The notes under the pieces: model-generated | Databases searched by the model: none | What the model was told of the DNA's origin: nothing | What the model saw: only the letters and a program-made list of their open reading frames with translations | In this document: positions 1 through 10,635 of the stretch, in pieces | Position numbering within the stretch: the stretch's first letter is position 1 | Layout of the letters: the number at the start of each line of letters is the position of its first letter | Translations under genes and position numbers: made by a program | DNA from: Neorhizobium vignae | Lineage (GTDB): Bacteria; Pseudomonadota; Alphaproteobacteria; Rhizobiales; Rhizobiaceae | Direction of reading: 5' to 3' | Length of the DNA stretch: 64,000 nucleotides | Assembly: GCF_000732195.1 (NCBI RefSeq) | Contig: NZ_JNNU01000003.1 | Coordinates: 186,001 to 250,000, forward strand

Positions 1-120
1 GTCGGCGGCAAGCACGTCACGAGGGTGATCGAAATGTTTGGCCGGGTGAAGCAGTTGCGCGGCGCTGATCGCGGCTGTGGCTTGCTCCGGTACCGAATTC
101 CTGATGTTTTCCTTTCTCAT
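1..120 (-). CDS. Small conserved rhizobial protein next to groEL (5' part only)
   Basis: An open frame starts with ATG at 120 on the minus strand and runs off the window start, giving about 40 residues that end in a segment HFDHPRDVLAADL-like in style. I recall small rhizobial proteins of about 90 residues that continue this pattern into an EKRAILASWASDA-type motif and often sit beside extra groEL copies; that continuation is outside the window and was not seen. It lies downstream of groEL in the same direction, beyond the terminator-like dyad at 168-201. Function unknown. Confidence 0.55.
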   Translation of the reverse strand, partial: MRKENIRNSVPEQATAAISAAQLLHPAKHFDHPRDVLAAD

Positions 121-167
121 GGCTTGGCTCCATTGATCTTGACCGATGGAACTTGGTTGAATGGTGG

Positions 168-201
168 GGAGGCCCGCCCCTGACGGAGGCTGCGGGCCTC
201 C
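168..201 (-). terminator. Terminator-like dyad after groEL
   Basis: A 10-bp perfect inverted repeat (GGAGGCCCGC at 168-177, GCGGGCCTCC at 192-201, 14-nt spacer) starts 10 nt past the groEL stop codon. There is no clear U-run, so it could be a weak intrinsic terminator or an mRNA-stabilising hairpin. Confidence 0.45.
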
Positions 202-210
202 TCGATCAGT

Positions 211-1851
<1,641 letters not shown>

Positions 1852-1890
1852 TCAATAGGCAGCTTAGTTTGCCTGATGGACAAAGGCGCC

Positions 1891-2205
1891 TCAGGCGGCC
1901 TTCTTGTGCTCGGCCTGGGCTTCGATGATGCCCATGACATCGCTTTCCTTCATGATCAGCAGGTCTTCGCCGTTGATCTTGATCTCGGTGCCGGACCACT
2001 TGCCGAACAGGATGCGGTCGCCGGCCTTGACGTCGAGCGCTTGGATCTGACCGGCCTCGTTACGGGCGCCGGGGCCGACGGCGATGACTTCGCCTTCCTG
2101 CGGCTTTTCCTTGGCCGTGTCGGGGATGATGATGCCGCCCTTGGTTTTTTCTTCGGACTGGACCCGGCGGACGAGAATGCGATCATGAAGCGGTCGGAAC
2201 GACAT
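1891..2205 (-). CDS. groES: Co-chaperonin GroES
   Basis: 104 residues from [14 protein letters not shown], the expected size and start for the 10-kDa GroEL lid. The mobile-loop region ([19 protein letters not shown]) and the roof segment are intact. An in-frame ATG lies 12 nt upstream at 2217, but GGAGGAAAAC directly precedes the codon at 2205, which fixes the start there. First gene of groESL; a CIRCE-like operator lies about 145 nt upstream, so HrcA-controlled heat-shock expression is likely. Confidence 0.98.
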   Translation of the reverse strand: MSFRPLHDRILVRRVQSEEKTKGGIIIPDTAKEKPQEGEVIAVGPGARNEAGQIQALDVKAGDRILFGKWSGTEIKINGEDLLIMKESDVMGIIEAQAEHKKAA

Positions 2206-2350
2206 GTTTTCCTCCATTGGACAAAAAAGATGACGCTTGATCCCCTACCGAACCGGATGACCAGTCCGGGCGGGCGCGAACCTCGTCTGAGCTTCGCGCG
2301 AAAAATCTATTTTCGACATTTTTTGATTTCAAGAGGTCACATCGAAAAAA

Positions 2351-2377
2351 TTAGCACTCATGTAGGGTGGCTGCTAA
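2351..2377 (-). promoter_or_regulatory. CIRCE-like HrcA operator upstream of groESL
   Basis: TTAGCACTC (2351-2359), a 9-nt spacer, then GGCTGCTAA (2369-2377). This matches the CIRCE consensus TTAGCACTC-N9-GAGTGCTAA with a perfect left arm and two mismatches in the right arm, in the position expected for the groES promoter. HrcA binding is an inference from the consensus. Confidence 0.85.
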
Positions 2378-2480
2378 CATGCTGTAAAGGAACAATAAAC
2401 TGAGTTAGTGCGTTCAGAATTCCGTTGATGGCCACAGAATTTTACGCCACCTTCACCGTGTCATGAAATGGAGATGAAGC

Positions 2481-2753
2481 ATGCGATTTTCATCGGATCT
2501 GGAGCGTCAGCTCAATGGCTATGGTCTTACCACCGCGCATATCCTCTACCGCATTCCGGATTTCGAGAGCGTCCTGCAGACCTATGTCTGGCAGGACTAC
2601 GACCTGGCGCCCGATTTTCCGGAAATGCACAAGTTTCTCGAATTCTGGCAGGCCAATCTCGACGGGCCGCTGCATTCCGTCCGCTACAGCCATCAGCGCC
2701 TGATCGGGCCGAACGAATGGCGCCGCGTCGAAGGCGAGTTCAAGCTCCACTGA
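2481..2753 (+). CDS. usg: Usg family protein
   Basis: 90 residues matching the small alphaproteobacterial Usg family, recognisable by the YVWQDYDLAPDFPEMHKFL core near residues 35-53 and the LHSVRYSH segment. The ATG at 2481 follows GGAGATG at good spacing. Usg proteins were first noted near tryptophan genes; their biochemical role is not established. Transcribed away from groESL, probably as a single gene. Confidence 0.88.
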   Translation: MRFSSDLERQLNGYGLTTAHILYRIPDFESVLQTYVWQDYDLAPDFPEMHKFLEFWQANLDGPLHSVRYSHQRLIGPNEWRRVEGEFKLH

Positions 2754-2851
2754 GGTCTTGACACCCAATTTTTCGCTTCCTAGCTCTTTGCGCGATCGAG
2801 GCTCCGACGAGCTCGGTCACTATCCCAGGTCTGTCTGGAGTGAGATCGAGA

Positions 2852-3142
2852 ATGGAAGAGAAGATAAAAATCATCAAAGACCTCAGCATCGAGGAACGGG
2901 AAGAAGTCTTTGCCGATATCGCGCGCGTTCTGGAGGGAGCTGCCCGCGAGGCATATGTTGAAGGTAACCGCGGCTTTGCCGTTCTTTCCGCGAATATGGC
3001 CGAGGCGATCCGTATCAATGCCGACGAACTGGCGCGCGACGATCTTCAGAACGCTGAGAGCGTGCTGCAGCAGGCAACGACCGTGATCTCGCAGTTCAAG
3101 GCCGTGCATCCCTATCGGATGGTGAGCCACGCACGCCACTAG
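2852..3142 (+). CDS. Hypothetical small helical protein
   Basis: 96 residues, rich in Glu, Ala and Arg and predicted by eye to be mostly helical, with no signal peptide or membrane segment. A GTG at 2840 is possible, but GGAGTGAG about 8 nt before the ATG at 2852 supports the shorter form. I do not recognise a family. It follows usg by about 100 nt on the same strand and could be a separate unit. Confidence 0.6.
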   Translation: MEEKIKIIKDLSIEEREEVFADIARVLEGAAREAYVEGNRGFAVLSANMAEAIRINADELARDDLQNAESVLQQATTVISQFKAVHPYRMVSHARH

Positions 3143-3390
3143 GGCCAGCTGTGATCGCTCCAAGCCGAAAAGGCTTTGGCTCCAGCCCTCGCGAACTCTT
3201 CATCCACGGGCGATCGCGCCTGGGTGATGACGAGTGGGCGGCTTTCGCCGAAGCCGTGCCGGCGCACCAATCTCGTGGGCGTCGGGATAAAGACGACGGA
3301 CGGCGGCGCAACGCCCAACTGAAGCGCGACTGGCAACTCCGCGATCTCTTCCTATAGGGCGCGCGATCAGTAAGGCTATGCGTGCCCGTC

Positions 3391-3741
3391 TCAGGTATCG
3401 CCGCTGGCGATCAGCGTCTCCCGTGCTTCGCCGTATGCATCCTGCGGCGCCTTGTGGCCTTCGAGCCCTTCAAGAGCGTAGTTGTTGAGGAACTGGCGTC
3501 CGGCAAAGAGCTTGCGCTCGACGGGGCTGAGTTCCGCCTCGTCGCAAAGCTCTTGCCAGTGCGCGGCGATGACCTGGATCTGGGCTTCTATCAGCGCGGC
3601 GGCTTCAGCCTCGTTCAGGTGATAGTCGCGCGGCGGCGAGACAGGTGGCGAGCGTACTGGCGTGAACCACTCGCGCTGGGCCACGGGACACGGAAAAACT
3701 GAAAGCGATGGAATCGTCCTCCTCATCGTGATGCCAGTCAA
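3391..3741 (-). pseudogene. HipA-like toxin C-terminal fragment (probable)
   Basis: The last 78 codons (from about 3627 to 3391) carry a helical segment with an ALIEAQIQVIAAHWQELCDE stretch and a GRQFLNNYALEGL stretch. This resembles, from memory, the extreme C-terminus of HipA-family kinase toxins of alphaproteobacteria. The kinase core and the HipB-type antitoxin gene are not found beside it, and the first 38 codons do not look protein-like. I read it as a decayed remnant; a stand-alone small protein is possible. Confidence 0.35.
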
Positions 3742-4338
3742 AGCGCTTTTTCTCTTCCAGGCACCTGCTTCACGTCAGGTCGATATCCGCAACGCGTCCG
3801 ACTAGGGTCAGGCGAGCGGTTTTGAAAAAAACCTGAGCAAAACGCAGGGGTTCGTTGTTATTTGCATACGAATTTGAGCGCCAATCCCGCTCGCGATTCC
3901 AATGAAGTGTCCGGAGTTTCGCGTATTCGCATAATCCCGGACGCGCCATCGTGTTGGAAAGCTCCGCCCCGAAATTTAAATGGACAATGCTCGAGCAAAG
4001 ATCGTAAGAGGCGCTGATTTACGCAGCTCCTCCGGGGCCAAGGTTCCGCGGCGAGGGTGACCCAAAGCCTAAACAGACCCGAAAAGGTCTTGGTAGCTGC
4101 CGCTTCAAACAAGTCGAGCCAAAGCCCGGGAATCCCGCGACAGCTCATTGTTGTGGCGTGTGGCGTTCTGCTCGCTAACCTTCTCCCCAGACCCGACGGA
4201 AAAGATGCTCAATTCTTGGCGTCGACGACGTGCGATTATCCCGTTCTTGCAATCTCCCACAATTCGAGTAACCTTTCATAATGCGCATCCTAGGTGCACC
4301 TCTATGTTGTTTTCACATAATTGGTTCAGGATACCGGA
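3742..4338. other. Intergenic region, no gene recognised
   Basis: About 600 bp with only short, unconvincing open frames on both strands. Near its right end are two small dyads, AGGTGCACCT (4292-4301) and TATGT-N7-ACATA (4303-4319). These sit just before the oxygenase operon start and could be operator sites. A GC-rich stretch near 3909-3950 vaguely resembles an IS terminus but could not be assigned. Confidence 0.5.
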
Positions 4339-5814
4339 ATGCATGATCGAAATCGACCAACAGATCTTGAGGCGCTGGAAGCGCGTCTTGCCCTGGATTT
4401 GCTGTGGCTAAATCAGCCGCCGAAGGCTTGGATGCCGTCGCGAGACGTTGACGGCTCGCCAGCTCTCGACGTTGCCGTGATTGGAGCGGGTTTGTGCGGC
4501 TTGGTCGCTCTGGCGGCGCTAAAAAAGGTCGGGATATCAAATGTGCGGGCCTACGACCGTAGCCCGCAAGGGTTCGAGGGGCCCTGGATGACCTATGCGC
4601 GTATGGAGACCCTGCGGACGCGCAAGGATGCCGTCGGTCCGGCCCTTGGCATTCCGTCGCTGACATTCCGGGCGTGGTTTGAAGCGCAATATGGCGCTCA
4701 GGCCTATCTCGACATGGGGCTCATCCCGCGTCCGATGTGGATGGATTACCTTGTCTGGTATCGTCGGGTGCTCGATCTTGATGTGGCCAACGAGACGACG
4801 TTTTCGGGCCTGGAATTTCGTAAGGACGGACTTCTGGCGGTGCAGCTGGAAACCGGCGGGCAGACGCAGACGGTGCTTGCACGCCGCGTCGTTCTGGCGA
4901 CCGGTCTCGATGGACTGGGCGCACCTACCCAACCGGAGGTCGCCACCCGGGTCCCCCCGCGTTTTGTGAGGCACGGTGCCGACCTCATCGACATGACCTC
5001 GCTGAGGGGCAAGCGCGTTGCGATCGTGGGGGCCGGTGCCTCGGCCATGGATAATGCAGCCGCCGCCCTTGAGGGCGGCGCGGCGCGTGTCGATATCTTC
5101 GTCCGCCGGCCGGATATCCCGCGCATCGACAAGTTCACCGGTGTCGGCAGCCAGGGAATGACGCACGGCTATCTCGGCCTGCCCGATGCGCACAAATGGA
5201 CCTATATGGTGGCCGGCGAGCGGGCACAGATTCCGCCACCGCGTCACAGCGTGCTGCGCGTCTCGCGGCACCCAAACGCCTTCTTTCACCTCGCAAGCCC
5301 AGTGGACGATCTCGTCGAGACCGCCGACGGCGTCGACGTCGTGACGCCGAAGGGCCGTTATGCTACCGACCTTGTGATCTTTGCCACCGGCTTTTCGGTC
5401 GATTTCGGCAAACGTCCGGAATTTGCGGCGTTACGAGACAGGATCCTGCTCTGGCAGGACGCCTACAGTCCTCCTGCCGGTTGGGAACATGCCGGCATCG
5501 GGGCCACACCGTATCTTGGCCCTGCTTTCGAGTTCCGGCCCAAACCTGATCTCGACAGGGCGACGGCCGACGCAGTCTCCCGGATCTCCTGCTTCGCCTA
5601 TCCCGCAGTTCCGTCACACGGCAAGATCACGAGCGGCATTCCTTCCATCAGCGAGGGGGCAACGCGCCTTGCGACTGGACTTGCCCGCTCGCTGTTTGTC
5701 GAAGACCGGGCCTATCATCTTGATCGTTTTCTCGGGTTCGATACGCCAGAGCTTCTTGGCGACGAATGGACAGATTCAGACCTCCATGAGGACCTGAGCC
5801 GCGCCAATGGATGA
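4339..5814 (+). CDS. Flavin-containing monooxygenase-like oxidoreductase
   Basis: 491 residues with an FAD-binding Rossmann fingerprint (VAVIGAGLCGL, about residue 40), a second nucleotide-binding fingerprint for NADPH (VAIVGAGASAMD, about 225) and an FMO-type ATGFSVDF segment near 345. This is the layout of class B flavoprotein monooxygenases, which oxygenate N, S or carbonyl groups. I do not see a clear Baeyer-Villiger fingerprint. A TTG at 4321 is in frame, but ATG at 4339 with AGG 8 nt upstream is preferred. It is the first gene of an operon with an isomerase-like protein, an M19-like hydrolase, an importer and an esterase, so it probably starts breakdown of an imported organic compound of unknown identity. 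Confidence 0.82.
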   Translation: MHDRNRPTDLEALEARLALDLLWLNQPPKAWMPSRDVDGSPALDVAVIGAGLCGLVALAALKKVGISNVRAYDRSPQGFEGPWMTYARMETLRTRKDAVGPALGIPSLTFRAWFEAQYGAQAYLDMGLIPRPMWMDYLVWYRRVLDLDVANETTFSGLEFRKDGLLAVQLETGGQTQTVLARRVVLATGLDGLGAPTQPEVATRVPPRFVRHGADLIDMTSLRGKRVAIVGAGASAMDNAAAALEGGAARVDIFVRRPDIPRIDKFTGVGSQGMTHGYLGLPDAHKWTYMVAGERAQIPPPRHSVLRVSRHPNAFFHLASPVDDLVETADGVDVVTPKGRYATDLVIFATGFSVDFGKRPEFAALRDRILLWQDAYSPPAGWEHAGIGATPYLGPAFEFRPKPDLDRATADAVSRISCFAYPAVPSHGKITSGIPSISEGATRLATGLARSLFVEDRAYHLDRFLGFDTPELLGDEWTDSDLHEDLSRANG

Positions 5815-6445
5815 ACAAGTTCCGAAGCTGCAGATTTTCTACGGCATCTCGTCCCCCTGGGCATATTTCGGGGCACGGAAGGCGATCACCGTCGCCACCG
5901 ACAACTGTGCCCAAGTGCGTCTGCGCCCGATCCGCATCATCGAGGCCAATGGCGGCATACCGCTGCGCCAGCGGCCGGACGCGCGTCAGCTCTATCATGA
6001 GGTCGAATTGCGCCGCTGGCGGGAATATCTCGGCATCCCGCTCAACCTGAAACCGAAATTTTATCCCTGCCGCACAATCGAACCGGCTGCACAGGCGGTG
6101 ATCGCACTCCAGAACGCCGGGCTCGACGCCATCTCGTTTTCCTTCGGCGTCCAGCGCGCCTTGTGGGCCGAAGAGCGCGACATCGCCGACACCGACACCT
6201 TGCGCGCCATCGCCCGTGCCATGGCCGGCGAGGAAGCTGCCGCATTGGTGGTTGATCCACAGCCGGAAGCGATCGTCGATGAGTGGCAAGAAAACCTTAC
6301 GGAGGCCGAGCGGCTCGGCATTTTCGGGACGCCTACCTATGTCGTCGGCACGGAATTGTTCTGGGGCCAGGACCGCCTCGACTTCGTCGACCGGGCACTG
6401 AAAGCCGGCCGAAAAACGACTGACGCACGGAAGGAATCTGCGTGA
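5807..6445 (+). CDS. DsbA-family protein, 2-hydroxychromene-2-carboxylate isomerase-like
   Basis: 212 residues of thioredoxin-like GST-kappa/HCCA-isomerase type. The active-site segment YGISSPWAYFGA near residue 11 carries Ser where DsbA has CxxC, and the C-terminal signature IFGTPTYVVGTELFWGQDRL is typical of this isomerase family. Such enzymes use glutathione as cofactor in aromatic degradation; the substrate here is unknown. It overlaps the monooxygenase by 8 bp and is followed by TGATG coupling to the next gene, so the three are co-translated. Confidence 0.85.
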   Translation: MDEQVPKLQIFYGISSPWAYFGARKAITVATDNCAQVRLRPIRIIEANGGIPLRQRPDARQLYHEVELRRWREYLGIPLNLKPKFYPCRTIEPAAQAVIALQNAGLDAISFSFGVQRALWAEERDIADTDTLRAIARAMAGEEAAALVVDPQPEAIVDEWQENLTEAERLGIFGTPTYVVGTELFWGQDRLDFVDRALKAGRKTTDARKESA

Positions 6446-7461
6446 TGCCCGACACCGATAAGCTGGATGCCAAGAAACTGCATGAAGACGCCATCATCGT
6501 CGATGGCCTGCAGACCTGCCAGTGGAGCCGGTCGATCTTCGAGGAAATGCGTGCCGGTGGTCTGACCGCCGTCAACGTCTCCTCGCTGCTATGGGAGAAT
6601 TTCCGCGAGGGTATCGGCTACGTTTCCGAATGGAAGCGCTTCCTGCGCGAGAACGACGACATTCTCCGTCCGGTTCGCACCGTCGCCGATATCCATGCCG
6701 CCAAGGCGGAGAACAAGACCGGCATCATCATCGGCTGGCAGAACACCTCGCCGCTCGAGGACAAGCTCGACTACGTGGAGATCTTCAAGGATCTCGGCGT
6801 CGGGATCATGCAGCTCACCTACAATACCCAGAACTATTCGGGTGCCGGTTATCTGGAGGAGGTCGACAGCGGCCTCACCGGTTTCGGCAAGGAGGTTCTG
6901 GCGGAGATGAACCGCGTCGGGGTCCTCTGCGACCTCAGCCATGTGGGCGACAAGACGACTGCGGACGTCATCGCGCAGTCGAAGAGCCCGGTCTGCATTT
7001 CCCACATCCTGCCAAGGGCGCTGAAGGACGTGAAGCGCAACAAGCCCGACGAGCTCTTTGTTGCCTGCGCGCAAAAGGGTGGCATTATCGGCGTCAGCCT
7101 GTTCGCACCCGGCCTTGCCGCCGGCAATGATGCCACGGTCGACGACTATCTCGATGCCATGGCCTATATCATTGACCTGGTCGGCGAAGACCATGTCGGC
7201 ATCGGTACCGACTTTTCGCTCGATCGTCCACGTCCGGGCTCCTGGCTGCTCTGGGCCAACAAGGACAAGGGCACGGCCCGCACGCTCACCGAGTTCGGCT
7301 CGGTCAAGATTTCCAAACCGAAGGGCATAGAACGCATGACCGAGTTGCCGAACCTGACGACCCGCATGCTGGCCCGCGGCTGGAGCGAGGACCTGGTGCT
7401 GAAGCTGCTCGGTAAGAACTGGCTGCGTGTCCTCGGCAAGGCCTGGGCGCCCACCGTGTAG
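6445..7461 (+). CDS. M19 (membrane dipeptidase)-family protein with altered metal site
   Basis: 338 residues of the renal dipeptidase family. DLSH (His166), ISH (His187) and GIGTDF (Asp256) correspond to the conserved second half of the M19 active site. The N-terminal HxD zinc motif is replaced (VDGLQTCQW at about 19-27), and the bridging Glu region reads GWQN (97-100). Up to three of the usual zinc ligands are therefore missing. Similar proteins occur beside glycine-betaine/dimethylglycine genes in pseudomonads (PA5396 type, from memory). No signal peptide, so cytoplasmic. ATG at 6445 forms TGATG with the upstream stop, with AAGGAA ahead. Substrate unknown; it may not be a dipeptidase. Confidence 0.8.
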   Translation: MPDTDKLDAKKLHEDAIIVDGLQTCQWSRSIFEEMRAGGLTAVNVSSLLWENFREGIGYVSEWKRFLRENDDILRPVRTVADIHAAKAENKTGIIIGWQNTSPLEDKLDYVEIFKDLGVGIMQLTYNTQNYSGAGYLEEVDSGLTGFGKEVLAEMNRVGVLCDLSHVGDKTTADVIAQSKSPVCISHILPRALKDVKRNKPDELFVACAQKGGIIGVSLFAPGLAAGNDATVDDYLDAMAYIIDLVGEDHVGIGTDFSLDRPRPGSWLLWANKDKGTARTLTEFGSVKISKPKGIERMTELPNLTTRMLARGWSEDLVLKLLGKNWLRVLGKAWAPTV

Positions 7462-7561
7462 ATGAAGCTGGCAGGACGGGGAAAACCGCAGCGCACCCGA
7501 TAGTGGTCGCGTTCGCGCATTCGATGAATTTCAAGCCTCGGCTAAAACTGGAGAGACGGAC

Positions 7562-8659
7562 ATGACGACACACATGGACAATGGGAATTCACGGAATGTG
7601 GTTTCGCGGGGCTTGCTCCGCGCTGGCGCGACTATCGCCGGGCTTCTGGCGCTTCTGGGCGTGGCTCAGGCGCAGGAGGCTTCCATCAAGGGAACGGTCA
7701 ACATCGTCGGCTTTTCCGGCGTGTTCGCCGACAACTACCAGAAGTTCATCATCGAACCGTTCAAGGCCAAACATCCCGGCATCGACGTAACCTATCAGCA
7801 GAGCAAGAACTCCGCGGAGACCCTTGCGCTGTTGACCCTGCAGCGCGCCGATCCGAAGATCGACATCGCGCTGATCGACGTTGCCGTCGCTATCAAGGCC
7901 AGCAAGGATGGCATTTTCGCCAAGCTCGACCCCGCCAAGGTCAAGGTACTCGACGAGATGCCCGCCTGGGCCCGTCTCGACGGTGACAAGGCCGTCGCGT
8001 TTTCGCAGGACAACCTGGCGATCCTCTACAATACCGATACCGTCAAGCAGCCGCCGACCAGCTGGAATGACCTGACCGACCCCAAATACAAGGGGAAGAT
8101 CGCCGCAAAGCTTGGCGACACCCGCGGTGTCATCCTGCTGCCGATTCTCGACAAGCTGGCGGGTGCCGACTACAAGCAGAGCATCGACCCCGCGCTCGGC
8201 CTCTTGAAGAAGATCGCGCCCAACGTCTCGACCTGGGAGCCGGCTCCGGACTGTTATGCGGTGATCCAGAGCGGCGAAGTCGATCTTTCGATTTGCTGGA
8301 ACGGCCGTGCGCAGTACCTGCACGACACTCAGGGCGGCAAGATCGGCGTCGCAGCCCCGAAGGAAGGCTCGATCGGTCAGACCAACACGATCGGCCTCGT
8401 CGAAAACTCCAAGAATGCCGCGGCCGCCCAGCTCTTCATCAACTATGCGCTCGGCACCGAAGCGCAGGCGGCGTTCGCCGAGAAGAGCTTCTATGGTCCG
8501 GTCAACACCAAGGTGAACCTGCCGGACGCCGTGGCTGCCCGCATCTATGGCTCGAAGGAAGCGCAGGCTGCGCAGATGTCGCTCGACTGGAATTTCGTCG
8601 CCGAGAAATACTCGGCCTGGATCCAGCGTATCAACCGCGAAGTCATCGCGCTCAACTGA
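7562..8659 (+). CDS. ABC transporter substrate-binding protein (PotD/iron-type family 1)
   Basis: 365 residues with a signal peptide: basic start, hydrophobic stretch around residues 20-34 and an AQAQ cleavage region near 37. A mature extracellular solute-binding fold follows (VNIVGFSGVFADNY... at the start, a SICWNGRAQYL segment near 240). It is the periplasmic receptor for the importer encoded by the next three genes, a PotABCD-like set that typically takes polyamines or other small organic cations. GGAGAGACGG precedes the ATG. The 100-nt gap upstream could hold an internal promoter. Confidence 0.9.
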   Translation: MTTHMDNGNSRNVVSRGLLRAGATIAGLLALLGVAQAQEASIKGTVNIVGFSGVFADNYQKFIIEPFKAKHPGIDVTYQQSKNSAETLALLTLQRADPKIDIALIDVAVAIKASKDGIFAKLDPAKVKVLDEMPAWARLDGDKAVAFSQDNLAILYNTDTVKQPPTSWNDLTDPKYKGKIAAKLGDTRGVILLPILDKLAGADYKQSIDPALGLLKKIAPNVSTWEPAPDCYAVIQSGEVDLSICWNGRAQYLHDTQGGKIGVAAPKEGSIGQTNTIGLVENSKNAAAAQLFINYALGTEAQAAFAEKSFYGPVNTKVNLPDAVAARIYGSKEAQAAQMSLDWNFVAEKYSAWIQRINREVIALN

Positions 8660-8683
8660 TCCAACTTGAGGAATCTGGCCGCC

Positions 8684-9751
8684 ATGGCTGATCATCACGT
8701 CGTCATCGACAATCTCGTGAAGACCTATCCGGGCGCCCAGAAGCCTTCCGTGGATCACGTCAGCTTCTCGCTGCCGCGCGGCGAGATGCTGGCCCTGCTT
8801 GGTCCCTCGGGCTGTGGCAAGACAACGATCCTGCGCATGATAGCAGGCCTGATCGCCCCGACATCGGGGGCGATCAAGCTCGAGGGCAGGGATGTGTCGT
8901 CGATTGCCGTCTACAAGCGAAACATGGGTATGGTCTTCCAGGCCTATGCCCTGTTTCCCCATATGACAGTCGCCCAAAACGTCTCGTTCGGCCTCGAAAT
9001 GCGCAAGGTCGGGCGCGCCGAACGGGAGGGGCGTGTCCGCAAGGCGCTCGATCTCGTGAAGCTTGCCGGGCTTGGCGACCGCAAAGTCAACCAGCTATCC
9101 GGCGGTCAGCAGCAGCGTGCGGCGATTGCCCGCTCGCTGGTGATCGAGCCGGAACTTCTGCTCCTCGACGAGCCGCTTTCCAATCTCGATGCCAAGCTTC
9201 GCGACGAGATGCGCGATGAGATCCGCGATATCCAGGCACGCACCGGCGTCACGGCGATCTTTGTCACCCACGACCAGGACGAGGCCTTGTCGATGGCAGA
9301 CCGCCTGGCGGTCATGTCCGCCGGGCGGCTGGAACAGGTCGGCACGCCGCGCGAGATTTTCGACCGACCTCAGAGCGAGTTCGTTGCATCCTTCATCGGG
9401 GCCGGAACCTTCTTCGAAGGCCAGGTGGCCGAACCCGGCCTTGCCGTGGTCGAAGGGCTGAAGACGCTGCGTTTCGTCGGTGAAGCGCAGGTGGGATCGA
9501 CGGTCAAACTGATGATCCGGCCGCACAGGCTGGTCCTCGCCGACAGTGCCGGCCAGCCGAACAGCTTCACGGGGACCGTGGAGCACATTGTCTATCGCGG
9601 CCAGATCCTGACGCTGAACATTCGCTGCGGGGGCAGGCTGCTACAGGCCGATCTTCCCACCCATGCCGGCATATTGCCCGAGAAGGGTAGCGAAGTGACG
9701 CTCGCCGTCGCCCCGCAAGACGTTACCCTGGTCGGGCAGGTGGCACCATGA
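8684..9751 (+). CDS. ABC transporter ATP-binding protein (PotA-like)
   Basis: 355 residues. Walker A GPSGCGKTT near residue 40, Q-loop MVFQAYALFP, signature LSGGQQQR near 138 and Walker B LLLLDEPLSNLDAK are all intact, followed by a C-terminal TOBE-like regulatory domain from about 280. It powers the importer with the preceding binding protein. A TTG at 8666 is in frame, but the ATG at 8684 preceded by GAGG is more likely. It overlaps the first permease by 4 bp (ATGA). Confidence 0.93.
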   Translation: MADHHVVIDNLVKTYPGAQKPSVDHVSFSLPRGEMLALLGPSGCGKTTILRMIAGLIAPTSGAIKLEGRDVSSIAVYKRNMGMVFQAYALFPHMTVAQNVSFGLEMRKVGRAEREGRVRKALDLVKLAGLGDRKVNQLSGGQQQRAAIARSLVIEPELLLLDEPLSNLDAKLRDEMRDEIRDIQARTGVTAIFVTHDQDEALSMADRLAVMSAGRLEQVGTPREIFDRPQSEFVASFIGAGTFFEGQVAEPGLAVVEGLKTLRFVGEAQVGSTVKLMIRPHRLVLADSAGQPNSFTGTVEHIVYRGQILTLNIRCGGRLLQADLPTHAGILPEKGSEVTLAVAPQDVTLVGQVAP

Positions 9752-10629
9752 GCGCCGCACTTACGGCTGCGCGGACATCACCGGCAAACGCGTCGCGCGG
9801 GGTATTGCTGCTGCTGCTATTGCCGGGGCTCATCGCCCTTGTGATTACCTTTCTCCTGCCGCTGATATGGCTTTTGCGGGCCTCCTTCGCATCCTCGACG
9901 ATGGGCGCGTTCAGCGGCGGAAACTGGACGGTGCAATCCTATTCGGCAGTGCTGTCCGATCCGTTTTATTGGCGGGTGGCGTGGAATACGCTGGTGCTGG
10001 GCTTCAACGTGGCGATCTTTGCAGTGATCCTGTCCTATCCGATCGCGCTGTTCCTCGTGCGCACGGAAAGCCGCTTTCGCGGTGTCCTGACGGCACTTGC
10101 CGTTGCGCCGCTGTTAACGTCGTCGGTCGTCAGAACCTATGGCTGGATGGTCATCCTCGGAGACCGCGGCGTGATAAACAGCACGCTCCAGTCTCTTTCA
10201 CTGACGGGCGGGGTTATCCGGCTCACCAATAACAGCTTCGGTGCCACGGTTGCACTGGTGGAAATCCTGATGCCCTACGCCATCCTCGCGATGCTCAGCG
10301 GCTTCGGGCGGCTGAACCCACAACTCGAGGAGGCTGCCGCCATGCTCGGGGCGAACCGCGTGAAGGTCTTCACGCGCATCATCCTGCCGCTCAGCGCACC
10401 CGGCGTGCTCACTGGAGCGCTTCTGGTCTTCGTGCTGGCGATCTCCTCTTTCGTGACGCCGCGGCTGATGGGCGGCGGACGCGTCTTCGTGCTCGGCACC
10501 GAAGTCTTCAACGAGGCGACGGTCACGCTCAACTGGCCGCTGGCGGCGGCTCTATCGGTCATGCTGCTGATCCTGTTCAGCAGCATCATCCTGCTTTACC
10601 AGCGCGCCTTGCGCGCCTTGGAGGCGTGA
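9748..10629 (+). CDS. ABC transporter permease (PotB-like)
   Basis: 293 residues with about six membrane helices. The conserved permease EAA-type loop is around 190-215 (LEEAAAMLGANRVKVFTRI), the contact point for the ATPase. First of two inner-membrane subunits of the importer; translationally coupled to the ATPase gene by an ATGA overlap. Confidence 0.92.
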   Translation: MSAALTAARTSPANASRGVLLLLLLPGLIALVITFLLPLIWLLRASFASSTMGAFSGGNWTVQSYSAVLSDPFYWRVAWNTLVLGFNVAIFAVILSYPIALFLVRTESRFRGVLTALAVAPLLTSSVVRTYGWMVILGDRGVINSTLQSLSLTGGVIRLTNNSFGATVALVEILMPYAILAMLSGFGRLNPQLEEAAAMLGANRVKVFTRIILPLSAPGVLTGALLVFVLAISSFVTPRLMGGGRVFVLGTEVFNEATVTLNWPLAAALSVMLLILFSSIILLYQRALRALEA

Positions 10630-10635
10630 GGGGCC

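Noticed and set aside
3905-3955. Sequence resembling an insertion-sequence terminus
   Set aside because: The resemblance rests on memory of a short motif; no transposase or second end was found nearby.
7589-8977. 462-codon open frame on the minus strand opposite the binding protein and ATPase genes
   Set aside because: Antisense shadow of two clearly recognised genes; typical of GC-rich DNA and without family resemblance or ribosome site.
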